Positions 21,033 to 32,851 are shown, counted from the stretch's first letter. The stretch is 64,000 bases of DNA from Fagopyrum homotropicum (GCA_033239125.1 BSWB01000006.1:36510001-36574000); one strand, 5' to 3'. Numbers and translations are program-made. The notes: generated by a model not told the origin, from the sequence alone.

Positions 21033-22627
21033 GATAAGGTGTAAACCAAAAGAATAACTTAACCAGTAAGAAGGAAAGTCATGTATCAAAAGTTGGGGCT
21101 TGCTAAATTGGAATAAAGTGTTAAGATGAGGATGCCTTTGTAGAATCTATGCAAGAGTACAACGTAACGGAGGTTCCAAAATGAAATGGGCAGTAATGAT
21201 CAATTGAAAGTTGAGACCGATTCAGGGGAGGAAATTGTTATAAGACGGTCACCTAGTAGAAGAGTTCACAAGACAAGCTTGAGAGACCAAAAGAGATAAA
21301 ATGTCGACCCAGATATGAGGGCCTAAGGTGCATGGAATGGATACCTAGAATGGAGTGTAGAAGCAAAATGTAGACTTTACAAGTGTGGAGAGGTTTTGAC
21401 CTCCTCAAAGATATAGGAATTTGAAAGAAATCACACTACCGGTATCAAAGAGTTGAAGCCTTGTAACGGAAACAGCGGAGTTTCATGAAGGCAATATTGC
21501 CGGTAACACCAGCGAAGGAATGTATATATGAGAACGGCCTTGGTGGACTTGAAAGTTCAAGTGACCCCAATTATCACGGGACCTAAGTCATCAACACCGA
21601 TGGTCCATGCAAGGGGAACTGCAAGGGGATGATAACTAAAGTCATCAGAACTACCAAGACACTTATCATCTATCGTTGAAGACTTGGAATGACTATTTAT
21701 GTCAAGATGAATGACCTAGTTGGGCTTGAGAAGTAGAGTTAGCCTAAGGAAAACAGAAGTGTGGAAGATAAAACGAATTAGCAAAGCATGAAAGGATTAA
21801 TCGAGCAGATGATGCTCACCAAGAAATTTAACGCCAGTATAGGTATGAGAAGAGTAAGTTCAGGATATGGAGATAAGTCAATTATAGACTAATCGACGTC
21901 AACTGAGGACGTGTAAGGGTTGGTTGGTATTGACGAGTAGGTACCGTTAAGAAGAGACATTAGTGACTGCGGATTTAAGAGGTAACTTTACTGATGCCTT
22001 AGAGGATTCCCCAAGTAGGCAACGACAACCTTCTAGGATGATCTAAGGATATGGAGCGAATCGGGTTAGAGGTTGCTTTCTGGTTAGTTAAGAACAGACT
22101 ACGGTTGAGTAAGAGAGTAAGGGTTTGTTTGAAGAGGATCTTGCTAGTAGTAGGAGGGAAGTATAGGCGGGAGTTGGGTAAATCATGTTGACCCTCAGAA
22201 AGACGCCATTGTGACTAATGGGTGTTACACCAGAAGCGTGGTAGGCCCATAACCCACAGATGAAGAAAATCAATGTTAGGTGAACTATGATTTCAAGTTA
22301 AGGAATTAGAAATCTATATGAAAAGGTCCACTTGGGTGTGTGATTTGTTTTGAGTTATATAAATTTTAAAGCTTGACAAGAAGTAGGTGAAAACTCATTA
22401 ATTAATGAACGATCCGATTAGGTCACATTGAGGAAACCGGGCCAAGCGGTTTGCATTACAAAGAGCATTAGGCACTTAGTAAAGTGCCGACACAAGTTTA
22501 AGATCATTATTTCAGAAACGATAGTCGAGAACTTTTGAAAGTAAAAAGCAAGTGGGCCCAATGGAAGGAAATTTGGTAGAGTCATCAAAAGAGCTGGAAG
22601 TGAGTTTAGAAAACCAAACCAATGAGA

Positions 22628-22790
22628 GGTTACTTACCGAATCCGAGACACGTCATCAGCTATGAAGATCAGAAAATTTAGCCGGTTCATGCTTTTGTAG
22701 AGTTCCAGTGGTTTAGACAAGAGCTGATGAGGCCACTTGGGAGATAGAGGAGAGTATTAGACGTAATTTTTCCGAGTTTTATGCGGGGTT
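22628..22790 (+). pseudogene. Remnant of integrase C-terminus/chromodomain
   Basis: In frame from 22628 the sequence reads YLPNPRHVISYEDQ, then a TAG, then FVEFQWFRQ. A different frame from 22723 gives ADEATWEIEESIRRNF. The pattern (HV-S-Y ... V-W ... EATWE ... F/P) is the C-terminal signature of Tekay/Del-type polyproteins. About 25-30 residues normally lying between the two blocks are missing. Confidence 0.65.
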
Positions 22791-23022
22791 AGCTACTACT
22801 TTTGTACCGACGAGTTAGTACTCGCATGCTGTGTGGTTTGACTTTTCATGTTTTTACTTTGGATTGAGTAAATGTGTTTTCTTTGATGTGTGCCTGATTC
22901 TGATGATTGAGTAGTTACATGTTAGAAAACGAGACTTAATGAAACCAAGTTACAAAGAAAGTTGTTTGATTAGATACATTATTCTAAGTTTCGGGATGAA
23001 ACTTATTTTAAGAGGGCACTGA

Positions 23023-25553
23023 TGTAATACCCGGAAAGTTTTAAACTCCGTTTAATACCGGATAAAACCGGATTTTGATCCGCCAACCTTTATTCTTTTC
23101 AATAAAAGAAAAACGATATTAAATTCTATCATTTTATGTGACATTGATTCACATAAAATGATAATTTATGTAACCCGTAAATAATTCCGTAAATAATTCC
23201 GTAAATATTTCCGTACTTAAAATGATAATTCCTTCAGCCCATTCCTTTTTTCTTATTTTAGTGAACAGGCCCAAATACCTGGCCCATTTATCTTCAGCCG
23301 GCCCACCTGCTTAACCCCTAATCCTTTGTGCTAATCTAAGTGATTAACCTAAACCTAAATTTTAACCTACCAATACGTATCTTCCCTACCGAGAATACCT
23401 CCCCTCACACCCTGAAGAACGAATGCCACCGTCGCCCTTCTGCCCAACTGCTAGCACTTACTCGCCGGAGACGCAGTTAACGTCGATCCCTCGTCCTCAC
23501 CCAGAAGCAGGAGACCTCACATCCAGTTTCTGCAGCCCATGAACAACGGAACACACCCCTCTGCTCCCGAGTTGGACCTTCGTCCCGGGCGCCAGAAACC
23601 TGCACAGTCGCCGAACCAACTACTCGCCAACGTCTTGCACAGCCGGATATTCTGCACCACTGATCTGCTGTTGTTGTGTGCCCTTCGAACAGACGCCAGA
23701 AGAGAGGAGAACATCCTTCCGTCTGTTGCAGAGGGTGACCGGTAAGCAGCTCTTCCTGTTCCACCTTTCTTCCCTTCTAAATCCAGTAGTAAAACTCTTA
23801 TTTCCATAATCTGTAACAGCGTACCAAGGTTCAGTACGGACTCCTCGTGTGGTGATCGTCACAGCCAAGTGTCCTCCCCCTGGTTGCAAGTCCGGTAGGC
23901 GATTTTCTAAGGCTAATCGGTACTGCGGTAGCTTAGGCATGAATGTATGTAGGTGATGACTACACCTTAATTAATCTAGGATAGTGGATTAATTGGATGC
24001 TTGAGTTGTGATCTGTGGGATTCGAACTAGGGACCTGTAGGTATATTAAATGGTAGAAATTGTTGACAGAGAGAATCGAACCTAGGATCCAAAAAAAACT
24101 AACCCGGAAACTTCAAATTTGTGAGCTGAAAGGGCTGACTTTGAGCCCGTATTTGGATAACTTAGATCGAACATCCACCGTTGAATTTTTGATATATTGT
24201 ATATAGAAGTATGAAGTTTATTGTGTTAAAATTTGGGAGAAAGTTAACGGTCGGATTAGAACTTATAAGGACTCAAAGTAGGCCAGATGAGTTGTTTTTA
24301 CAACAGGGGAAAATTGACTAAGTATGGGAAATTTCAGCTTTTACCTCAACCTTCGAGATTTATGGGAGAATTATGGTTAAGTATTTTTGAGAGATCTTTA
24401 CCCCTATGTTTAGTATGTATATCATAGAGGAGCTAGGATTTTATCTCGGAATTTTATATCCTTATCCAAGCCGTGTACATGAACCCAAAGTCGAACCGTA
24501 ACAACTTTTGTGTAAATTAAGAATGTTGGGTAACTCTTATAAATCCTTACCAAACTTTTCAATGAGAACTAGATTATGGACATAGGTTCTAAAAGAGAAT
24601 ATTAGAACTAAATGATAGACTTTTTGGAAATTTTCGGGACCAGGGGTAAAATAGTCTTTTTACCTTAAGAGAGCCTTTTTCTGTAATCTCTCTTCATGAG
24701 ATTATACATCTTAGAAGTTTATAACTTCTAAGAGTTTAGGGATGTGATTTTGATCCACGTGCCTTGTTTGACAGGCGTTTGAGTACCACGAGTACGGACC
24801 AAGTTGAGATTTGTTAGAGTGTGATTTGATTCAGGTAAGTCCTTGCGACTTACTTAGCTAGTTTCTGGATGGTGGTTGAGTGATAATAGTGGTGTGTGCG
24901 ATGTGTGTTTATAATAAAACCTTGATAGGACGACCGTTATTATTATATTTTAAGGCCCAAGTGTATGTATAACGGACCGTGACATCACTGCCCAGCTCTG
25001 CCAGGAGACTGGGAGGTTCTCTATACCAAGACCATACAGGTACAAGGTGAGATGCATCGGATCCATTCCTGATGGTTACACGGGGGCGGAGGCGAGGTTT
25101 GGGAATCCCTCGTATCACAAAAATAAGTATCATTAATAAGAGTGAATGATCTAAGTAAAGATAATAAATGGATTGTTTGAAGGCATGATGAGTGTTTACT
25201 TTTGCTATGTGTGTGTGTGCTATTATTATTCTTCTAATGTTTAGATAACTAGCTAATGGTTGTTCTGTTGTGTTTTTAGATTCACCGCAGGTTAGAGCAG
25301 CAGCTGAGTGATCCGGAAGTAGTGGTCAGACGGGTCTCCGTACTCCTTAGAGTGGGGTTGGGTGTTATCTTGTTGTTCCTTTCTTCTTGTTAAAGACAGT
25401 TAGACTCTTCTGTTGTTTAAATACTATAGGCTGGTTTTTCTTATTTGTGTCTTGTTGCAAGATCCTAGTAAAATTTTTGTCAAACTGAGGTCGGGGTCCA
25501 TTGTGAGGTTCTAACCAGTAATGTCCCGAGTTTTGAGAATTTTGGGTGTTACA
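23023..25553 (+). repeat. 3' LTR of the chromovirus-like element
   Basis: Starts TGTAATACCCGG and ends GGGTGTTACA, followed by target duplication gagtt. It aligns along its whole length with 13792-16385; a block near the end (after 25420) is shortened. Confidence 0.9.
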
Positions 25554-26121
25554 GAGTTAACCATGAATAAGGGTATATTCTTGGAGGATAGGTTCGTGGA
25601 AAATGTCATGACAGCGAGCAGGTCGTCTTAATCGAATATGTCTCCAAAAAGAGAGCGCCTTGTCCAATGGTGCAAACCAAAGGAAGGGTGGTTCAAGGTT
25701 AATATTGATGGAGCTCTTAAAGGTATGGATGGTAGAGCTTCGGCGGGTGTAGTCATTAGAAACGACCTCGGAGAATGGGTGCAGGGTGTTGCGGCAAATT
25801 TGGGTTGTACCTCTGCACCAGCTGCGGAGTTGTGGGGGGTTGTCCATGGGTTGGAGCTTGCATGGGATCGGGGTGTCCGTCGGGTTTGCTTGGAGGTTAA
25901 TTCGACTACAATAGTGGATTTTATCAAGAAAGGGGTGCCTCCTTCGTATCTTTTATCGAGCCTGGTAACACGTTGTCAAGGCCTTTTCTTTCGGGATTGG
26001 ATCATTGATCTCGACCATGTCTTCAAGGAAGGTAATAGGGTGGTGGACTCGCTTGCAAATTATACCTTTTCTTGCGATATTAGGGTTCACAAATTGGTGT
26101 GTCTTCAAGGAAAGATTTGAG
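25554..26121 (+). pseudogene. LINE pol fragment 3: RNase H domain
   Basis: The third LINE piece starts at target duplication GAGTT (25554-25558). An ORF at 25638-26120 encodes 160 residues of a plant LINE RNase H (RVT_3 type). Visible motifs are the first acidic site D24 in KVNIDGA, E64 in APAAELWG, and the late Asp D137 in KEGNRVVDSLA. The third acidic site, normally Asp in an E-x-D pattern, is Asn88 (LEVNS), so the enzyme would probably be inactive. The upstream part (25559-25637) continues from fragment 2 with one stop. AT-rich sequence follows; no clear poly(A) tail or LINE target duplication was found. Confidence 0.8.
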
Positions 26122-27021
26122 TATTAAAAGATAAAATGTTGTTGGCATTGTATTCATTTCTTGGTAATTTAAAATATATGTACAAATTATCAATCACATA
26201 CCCGAGTGCAATTGCGCTGCCCCAACCTAGTTATCGTAAAAGAGTAAAAACTCATGTAAAAAAACTTCTAAGATGGGGTTGAACATAGGTTCAAAACCAA
26301 AAACAATTTTTTTGTGAAAATAAGAATTGAAAACCGAATCTATAAAAGTAGGTTCAGTTTTGGTTTATTCCATAAACGATTTATGATGATATATGATCCG
26401 AAAACGGAGCCTACTAGGATCGATTTATGTTCGTTTAGGTTTTAGACCTAAAAACACATTTACAAAATATCACACGAGAAAATTGAAAAATAACTGACTT
26501 GCACAAAGATGAACATTCTAAACCTAAGAAGAGTTACAAATTCACCAAGTCATTAAAAAAACTTTAAATTACAAGATATAAAATAACAAATTAATTCAAT
26601 ATTATAAGCTTCATTCTCATTTTGTAACTTGAGTAATTTCACCTGTTATAGATTGTTGATTTTTATTTGGTTAAGAGGGTTATGCGGGAATAGGAGGGGC
26701 TTCAAAGGGGCCAAGTAGAAGAAGTGTAGTTATATGAGTAACGCCGACAATGACCTAAGCTTGAGGATTAGCACACTAACGAAGAAGAAATTGAATAGTG
26801 GATGAACAATGAGTCAAGTCTGCTAGTGTGAATACGTAAAATTGTTGTGTAATAGGAAAGTATTTATGTTATATAATTCACGTATCTGATTGAATTGAAT
26901 CTAAAGTAAAAGTGAATGGCTAAGGTTTAGGTTTACTCTCGCCGAAGACGTTGGAAAAGAGAGTCATAAAGAGGGTATAAGTATTATGTTAAACGTTTTT
27001 TCTTATCTTTATATATATATA
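26122..27021. other. AT-rich stretch without recognised features
   Basis: No ORF or repeat of note. The sequence after the LINE RNase H stop is AT-rich and may include the LINE 3' tail, but no poly(A) run marks it. Confidence 0.4.
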
Positions 27022-27919
27022 TGGATAGGATCAGGTAAGAACCAAAGTTACGGTAAGAAATAAGAACAAATATTTGTCACACGATTAAACAAAATTAACG
27101 GTGATGATTCGGTTTATTTTGGTATATTAATTACACCGATTATATGGAATGATAGTAATATTCATTTACCTTATAAACATTGAAAATATTAACTCGCATA
27201 AATTGCACGAATATAATACATATGCACGTTACTATAGTAATGTTTACTATTAAACCAATTCTAAAATATTCACTCCTATGCACTAGTATTATTAAACCAA
27301 TACTAAACATTGCACTACTTCCTGCATATTAAAATAAACGAATACTAAATTATGCACTACTTACTCTCTGTTAAGCTAATCCTTAATCCACCAATATAAT
27401 AATATTTACTAAATTAAACCAATACTAAAGTATGTTCTACTAACTAAGGTAACTACATTAATACATATGCACTTCACTGTGCACGAATACATCTATACGT
27501 GCACGTTACTATACACGAATACATCTACACATGCACTACTACATCTATGCATGAATATTTCTATGCACGACTACATCTACACATGCACTGCTACATCTAT
27601 ACATGCACATTACTATGTTTTTTCAATAAATGTTACAATAATTATGTTTGCATGAGACTAATTCATCCATACATGATTGTAGTATAAGTGAATATATATT
27701 ACAACTCAAATAATTAAATAAAGAATTAAAGAATCGTAAACTTTGGAGCCCAATATTTTATTTCCATATTTAAAAATACTGCATGTGTATATTAAATACC
27801 AATAGAAAACTACCTAAATCAAAAAATAAATCACAACCTTCCGTTTATTGATCTGACGATCTATAGATGTTCTTATTTTTTACCGTAAAATATGTTCTTA
27901 CTTGATCGATCCTAACTCT
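27022..27919. mobile_element. MITE-like element with ~45-bp inverted ends
   Basis: The left end reads GGATAGGATCAGGTAAGAAC then ACGGTAAGAAATAAGAACA. The right end in reverse complement reads GAGTTAGGATCGATCAAG, then TAAGAACATATTTTACGG and AAATAAGAACA. TATATA runs flank both ends. Inside (about 27470-27620) are degenerate tandem repeats of TACATCTACACATGCACTAC; the Met/His/Tyr-rich ORFs there are by-products of these repeats. Confidence 0.65.
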
Positions 27920-27922
27920 ATA

Positions 27923-27964
<42 letters not shown>

Positions 27965-28313
27965 CAGAAGGTTTAATTTAGTAACTAGGCCTTTTGATTT
28001 ATCATCTATTAACTAGGTCATAATGATTTTTAATTAAATAAATTGTACCCCTCCCTTATTTACTTTTTTACCGTACCTAGCTCACCTTCTCATTTTCTTT
28101 CTTTCGCAGCAGTTCTAGCTCCTTTTCTATCTTTTCTTCCCACCTCACTTCTCACCACACTCCAACTATCTCCCCTTCGTGGCAAAGAAGAAAATCTTAG
28201 ATAGAAGACTATAAGCCTTGCGCGTTTCTCATCTCACCGTATCCATTTAATTCCGTTTGCCCTACTTGTACTTTTCTCTGCTTCCCCTATTTCCCATAGA
28301 TTGCAAGTTTGCA

Positions 28314-28600
28314 ATGGACGTTTCAAACCCTACAGTTTTCGTCAATATCAACCTTCTCCGCCAATTCATCGGTCGTAGAGTTCGGGTAGTGGTTCAGGTC
28401 GTCCGATCCGAATCCGTCGTAGGAAAATCCACCAACGACCAACAGATAATCGTCAAGGGATTACCATCGATTCCTCTCACCAGGTTTGTAGAAGTCATGG
28501 GAATCGATTAGAGCAACCAATCGATCCGTTCTAACACCTGGAAAATTTTCGGTGATTCTTTCGGTATGCCGCCCCTGCAGTAGCACCAGCAAGACAAGCA
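28314..28600 (+). pseudogene. RPA3: Captured fragment of replication protein A 14-kDa subunit (RPA3)
   Basis: From ATG 28314 the frame reads MDVSNPTVFVN, LLRQFIGRRVR, GKSTNDQQIIVKG and FVEVMGI, the N-terminal two thirds of the plant RPA 14-kDa subunit, an OB-fold protein of the single-strand DNA-binding trimer. A TAG at 28509-28511 stops it after 65 codons. Past the stop the same frame still shows SNQSIR and a W-x-x-FGDSFG block, so the source gene continued; similarity then ends. No intron interrupts the readable part. The real protein is about 105-110 residues, so this copy is truncated and probably non-functional as RPA. It sits inside a repeated element, so it was probably captured. Confidence 0.72.
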
Positions 28601-29060
28601 GAGGAGAGGCTCATATGTGGCTGACCTTGAAGCAGAGGAGAGGCTCATCTATTGAGAACATTGCAGTTTGTTCTTACACTAGAGTTTTGGATAATGGCAG
28701 TGTTTTGGATGGTTTCAATCATCACTTCATACTTCCAGCTTAGTCGAAAGTCGGAATCGTATTCTCGTTCTATATTTCTCTCGGCCGGTGACTAACCTGC
28801 TGAAGCCACAAGTAGAGGGATGAGCTTCGGAGATAGTGGAGCGGGAGGGAAGCAGAAGGCGAAGAAGGTATGGAGAAGGCATGTTTGGGTTCATCAGGTA
28901 ACTAACACATTGTGTCTTAGTCTAATTGAGTTTAGATACTACAAGAAGGAAGATGTTTTGTGTATAACGTGATTGTGATTTGCAGTTCACTAGAGGGTTT
29001 TATGTTGAAAGTGTGAAAGCATTTGAAGATTTGAGAAGCCGAGTTGGATAGTTTTTTAAG
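28600..29060 (+). other. Further captured or cryptic exon-like sequence
   Basis: 28598-28651 contains a near tandem duplication of AAGCAGAGGAGAGGCTCAT. A short frame from ATG 28819 reads MSFGDSGAGGKQKAKKVW and ends at a CAG followed by GTAACTAA; a TTTGCAG acceptor lies at 28979-28985, followed by FTRGFYVESVKAFEDL and a stop. This looks like two exons of an unrecognised gene fragment. Confidence 0.3.
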
Positions 29061-29150
29061 TATAATCCCTACAGAAAATGTTAAATTTGATTTGAATCGT
29101 GTAAATTTTGATTTGAACTATGTTTTCTGAAACTTCTGGTATAAAACTGC

Positions 29151-29400
29151 TGGAATGATAACTTTAACTTTTGGTATGATAACTTTTGGTATGATAACTT
29201 TTGGTATGATAAATTCTGGTATGATAAATTAACTTCTTGATAACTTAACTTCTGGTATGATAACTTATGATAACTTTAACTTCTGGTATGATAACTTCTG
29301 GTATGAAAAAAATTTCGGTATGGAAAAATTCTAGTATAAAAAAAATTTGGTATTAAAAAATTTTGGTATGAAGTTCTGGTATGAAAACTTTCTAGTATGA
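29151..29400 (+). repeat. TTTTGGTATGATAAC-type minisatellite
   Basis: Irregular tandem units of about 15-18 bp around TTCTGGTATGATAACTT. The reverse-complement version (CATACCAGAAATT) fills 34880-35170. Confidence 0.85.
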
Positions 29401-30100
29401 TAAATAATAAAAAAATAAAAAAGGCAAAAAAAAATAAATAAATAAACATAATTAAAATTTAAAACTTACACTTATATAACAAATAACAAACATCAATTAT
29501 TTTTTTTTTAATAAAAGGGTTAATTATTTTTACCTATCAATAAATGAAAGTGGTAAAAAATTATGGGGTACATTTACTAAACACAAAACTAAAAAAGACC
29601 TAGTAGGCCAAATTCTTTTTTAACAAAATGGCTAAAAAGATACTTTTAATTTTCAATTATTGCTAATGTAAATAATATAATGACTCGTATGGTAATTTAT
29701 AGAAAATATGCAATAAAATCACATAACAAGTAACAATATGCTTTAAAAAGTATATTTATATTAGTGTCTAAAGATAATAATTTGCGTGAACATCACGTTC
29801 ATTTGTATTTTACATTCATTTGTTGTGTTTTATCTAAGAATAATTGATCTTGCAATAAGTTCAGTACAACATTATGAGCCGTTCATGGAAACAATCTTCG
29901 ATTTCCTAAAAGATAATCCCCATTACCTAATTCATAATTCGTCATTATTTTGTTGTTTATTCCCTAAAAACTATTTGTTATAATGAGATTATTTACTTGA
30001 ATGAATTTGGAACGTTCATTTATTTATGCAACGTCTTTTAGAGGTTCTCATTCATTTTTGTAATAATGGTACTCTCCGGAGCCTAATATATATATATATA

Positions 30101-30373
30101 GGATCAAGTAAGAACATGTTTTGCGGTAAGAAATGAGAACGAATCGTACACCGTTGGATGTGAGTATTAAGGGTTGAGATTTAGAGTAGATATCAAAAAT
30201 AATAATAACTACGAATAATAATAATTAGGAATCCAACAATAACTACGAATAATCCACTCAACCAACAATAACTACGAATAATACATTAAACGATATGGCA
30301 CATTCGTAACAAAACTAATAATAATTACGAATTTGTTCTCATGTTCTCACGTTAGGGGTGTTCTCATAGGATC
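30101..30373. mobile_element. Small AT-flanked MITE
   Basis: Begins GGATCAAGTAAGAACATG and ends GTTCTCATAGGATC, an imperfect inverted pair. The segment CACCGTTGGATGTGAGTATT, then AAGGGTTGAGATTTA, is the reverse complement of wording in the MITE at 8809-9033, and GTAAGAACATGTTTTGCGG matches the ends of 27022-27919. Flanked by TATATA on the left and by a long AT tract on the right. Confidence 0.65.
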
Positions 30374-30375
30374 TA

Positions 30376-30462
<87 letters not shown>
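30376..30462. repeat. (AT)n microsatellite
   Basis: Nearly pure AT tract of about 85 bp at the right edge of the MITE at 30101-30373. Confidence 0.9.
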
Positions 30463-30469
<7 letters not shown>

Positions 30470-31388
30470 TGCAAACTGAACCGCTTATAAACATGTAAGA
30501 CTTGGTTTATAGACCGAACCTAAAACTGATAATCAATAAATCTCATATTGCAAACTGAACCGCTTATAAACATGTAAGACTTGGTTTGAACCGATATCAT
30601 CTGGTTTGATTTTGCTCTATAAATTGAACTGATTATGCCCGGCCCTATTCCAAAATGTGAAGTGATCTGGGTTACGGAACTGATCAGATCCGAAACCAAA
30701 CCGGTTACGATCTGGGTTGAAATCGAAGTTGGCATTTTTTTTTGTTGACTATACAGAATTCAGATAGCTTTTTCTTCCCCATTTGGTGCAGGCGATAAAT
30801 AAGAAGCCACCAATACTCGTTGGTCTAGTGGGATGTGGTGCTAGACTCCTTAAGTGGTTAGTATCGAGATTCGAACTCTAGCAGCATGTACTTCAAGAAG
30901 CCAAACTTTCCCATCAATAATCTACGATATTAAGTCATTAAGTATCCAAATTCAACATGCCTTCACTTTTTACGGTGGATGTGCACTGAGAAGGTGAAGG
31001 CATGTATTAAACCTCTTTCGGGTGGATGTCTACCCGAGTATCTACATCTTCTCCACAGAGTAATCCCTATGTGATATGCCTTAACACTTCTTTATATCAA
31101 CTGAGCAAAAGATAATGCAGAACAAGTGCTAACAAGAAAGAATATAGTTTGGGAGCTGAAGTTAGAACTAAAACCATGGCTTCAGATAGATCTCAGTTAT
31201 CACTAAAAGCAAGCAGAAAACTATAGCTGCAAAAGTAACATACATGAACAGTTTTTCCATTTTCAATGCAAGCAAATAGAAACCAACTCTCAGTTAATAG
31301 ACGCATCACCAACGCTATTTATCATAAAAATCGCCACCAATCTACCCTCTGTGACTTAATCCCGAGTTTAACATAGCTCGTGACTCCA
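30463..31388. other. Intergenic stretch without clear features
   Basis: A GCAAACTGAACCGCTTATAA phrase is repeated at 30470 and 30547. No credible coding sequence was seen. Part may be downstream sequence of minus-strand transcripts. Confidence 0.35.
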
Positions 31389-31472
31389 TCAGTCTGCCTT
31401 AGCTGGGGCAGCCGGGGCTACTTCAGCTCCACCACTGCCTTTCTTCTCCTTCTTCTCCTTGGGCTTCCCCTT
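31389..31472 (-). CDS. Possible terminal exon, Lys-rich tail
   Basis: A minus-strand frame of 27 codons and a TGA follows a reasonable acceptor (TTTCTGCTTCATGAAACCACAG). It encodes KGKPKEKKEKKGSGGAEVAP followed by an Ala/Pro-rich end. Biased composition and the acceptor make it look like a last exon, but no matching upstream exon could be identified between here and the dehydrogenase gene. It could be an isolated fragment or an alternative 3' exon. Confidence 0.25.
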   Translation of the reverse strand, partial: KGKPKEKKEKKGSGGAEVAPAAPAKAD

Positions 31473-32851
31473 CTGTGGTTTCATGAAGCAGAAACACGAG
31501 CAACAAGGGCATTGAAACAAGAACTTCATTCCTAATCCTCCCTCTTCCTAGATCTCCAATTTCACTCAAATGTTTAAGAGTATGAAGTTTAAGAAACTTT
31601 ATAACCCTATCTCTTCTATCTTCCACCTTACTTTACATGTATATAATTGATCACTGGTCACTAGTAGACCATTGGATCCTAATTCTGTCTCTGTCATTGA
31701 AATAAACAATGCTGGTGGGGCTAATCTAGGATGGTTTTCAACAAGGTGATAATACAAGCATTATTTTTGCCACTAGTAGACCCTCCTTTGAATTTCCTTT
31801 TGCACCAGACAAAAGCATCCAGAGCTGGCAGGCATTATCTAGAATAAATCAATTTGTTCTACCACATGGATTAACGGTGAAAAGTAACAAGCTTGCCCTT
31901 GGCTCACAAGAGAAATATTAAATTTACTTTCTAGTTCATTAATACATTCAAAGCTAAGCAAAACCATCAACCTAGTTACCTAATTTATATGTCTTGTCGT
32001 ATGGAATTGGAAGCTTAGACATCCAAATGTTCGCTGAGGCCATCTTACCCTAAAAACTAATCAATACTCAATAGGGGCAGTGAGTCCCTAGCTTATAGTA
32101 TTTGGGAGTCGTGAATTCTCTATGTGGTTTTGTGTTCAACACTCCCAAATACATTGCAGAGTGAATTCCCTTGCCTATTATATTTCCAAGCCCGGCATGT
32201 GATATCCTTAAGAGTGCCAGCCAGACTGTCCCTTTGGGATTCACTAAGCAGGGCATCGCGCAATATCGGACTCAGCTCTAATAACAACCTCAAATACCAA
32301 CGTCAGCAGTATAAAATTAGGAGGTCCTACCTACTCCTAAAAATTAGCCAGTAGAGATGTTGAGTCTCCATTTATACACCCCATGTAAGGGTCATGAATT
32401 CTCGACAAGTGATTTGGGTTCATCATCTCTGATATCTATTGCATACTTGACTTGTAGCTTGTCTCCACAAATATATTTCAAGGATTTACAACAAGAATTC
32501 CTCCATGCCTCCTTTCAGTGTCCAACTTGCAATGGCATTTAGTGTCAAAAAAAATCCTAGCTTAAGATATATAGTACCGACAACATCCCGTGAAAGGAAT
32601 GTTGAAAATAACAGTAATAATTGTTCAAAGGCGAGAAATAAATAACAAGGTTTCACGATGCACGCTATTCTTAAAGAACAAAGACATGCAGTTATTCACA
32701 TTATGAAATCACCACAATACATAATCCGACCTAATAAAACTTTTGAATATCAAATTACATGCATCAGACATAAGATTTATTTATTTCTTCATGTAAGTTG
32801 TATACAAAAGGACAAGTTGCTTACCTCATTGCTTTGAAAATGAAGATAGTT
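31473..32851. other. Non-coding stretch downstream of the dehydrogenase gene
   Basis: No recognisable protein in any frame. It would include the dehydrogenase 3' untranslated region on the minus strand. Small ORFs at 31423-31626 and 32068-32542 have no family resemblance. Confidence 0.4.

Larger units (their letters stand above)
13792..25553 (+). mobile_element. Decayed chromovirus-like (Tekay/Del-type) LTR element
   Basis: Two related LTRs (13792-16385 and 23023-25553) flank a 6.6-kb interior. A perfect 5-bp target duplication gagtt lies outside both ends. An initiator tRNA-Met primer site lies at 16389, and a purine-rich AAGAGGGCACTGA precedes the 3' LTR. Most of the interior has no coding sense. 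At 22628-22710 LPNPRHVISYEDQ is readable, and at 22723-22785 DEATWEIEESIRRNF, matching the end of chromovirus integrase/chromodomain regions; a frameshift and a deletion separate the two. The element is therefore a very decayed or large non-autonomous derivative. It interrupts a LINE and is itself interrupted by an element at 18836-21032. Confidence 0.85.
27961..29650 (+). mobile_element. Non-autonomous transposon carrying an RPA14 gene fragment
   Basis: The copy starts just after an AT tract with AGAAGGTTTAATTTAGTAAC and ends near GACCTAGTAGGCCAAATTC, whose reverse complement loosely mirrors the start. Its right third (about 29290-29580) matches, in inverse orientation, the left part of 34660-36185: repeated GGTATGA/CATACCAG words, CCACTTTCATTTA and GTTATTTGTTATATAAGT. 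The left ends of both copies also match (TAGTAACTAGGCC-type and TTCTTTCTTTCGCAGCAGTT-type blocks). This copy alone contains a host gene fragment (28314-28600). Superfamily not determined. Confidence 0.6.

Noticed and set aside
23477..23940. ORFs shared by both chromovirus-like LTRs (also 14277-14670)
   Set aside because: They recur only because the LTRs are duplicated; frames differ between copies and no protein family is seen.
27467..27687. Met/His/Tyr/Thr-rich ORFs
   Set aside because: They translate a TACATCTACACATGCAC repeat array inside a MITE; two frames look alike.
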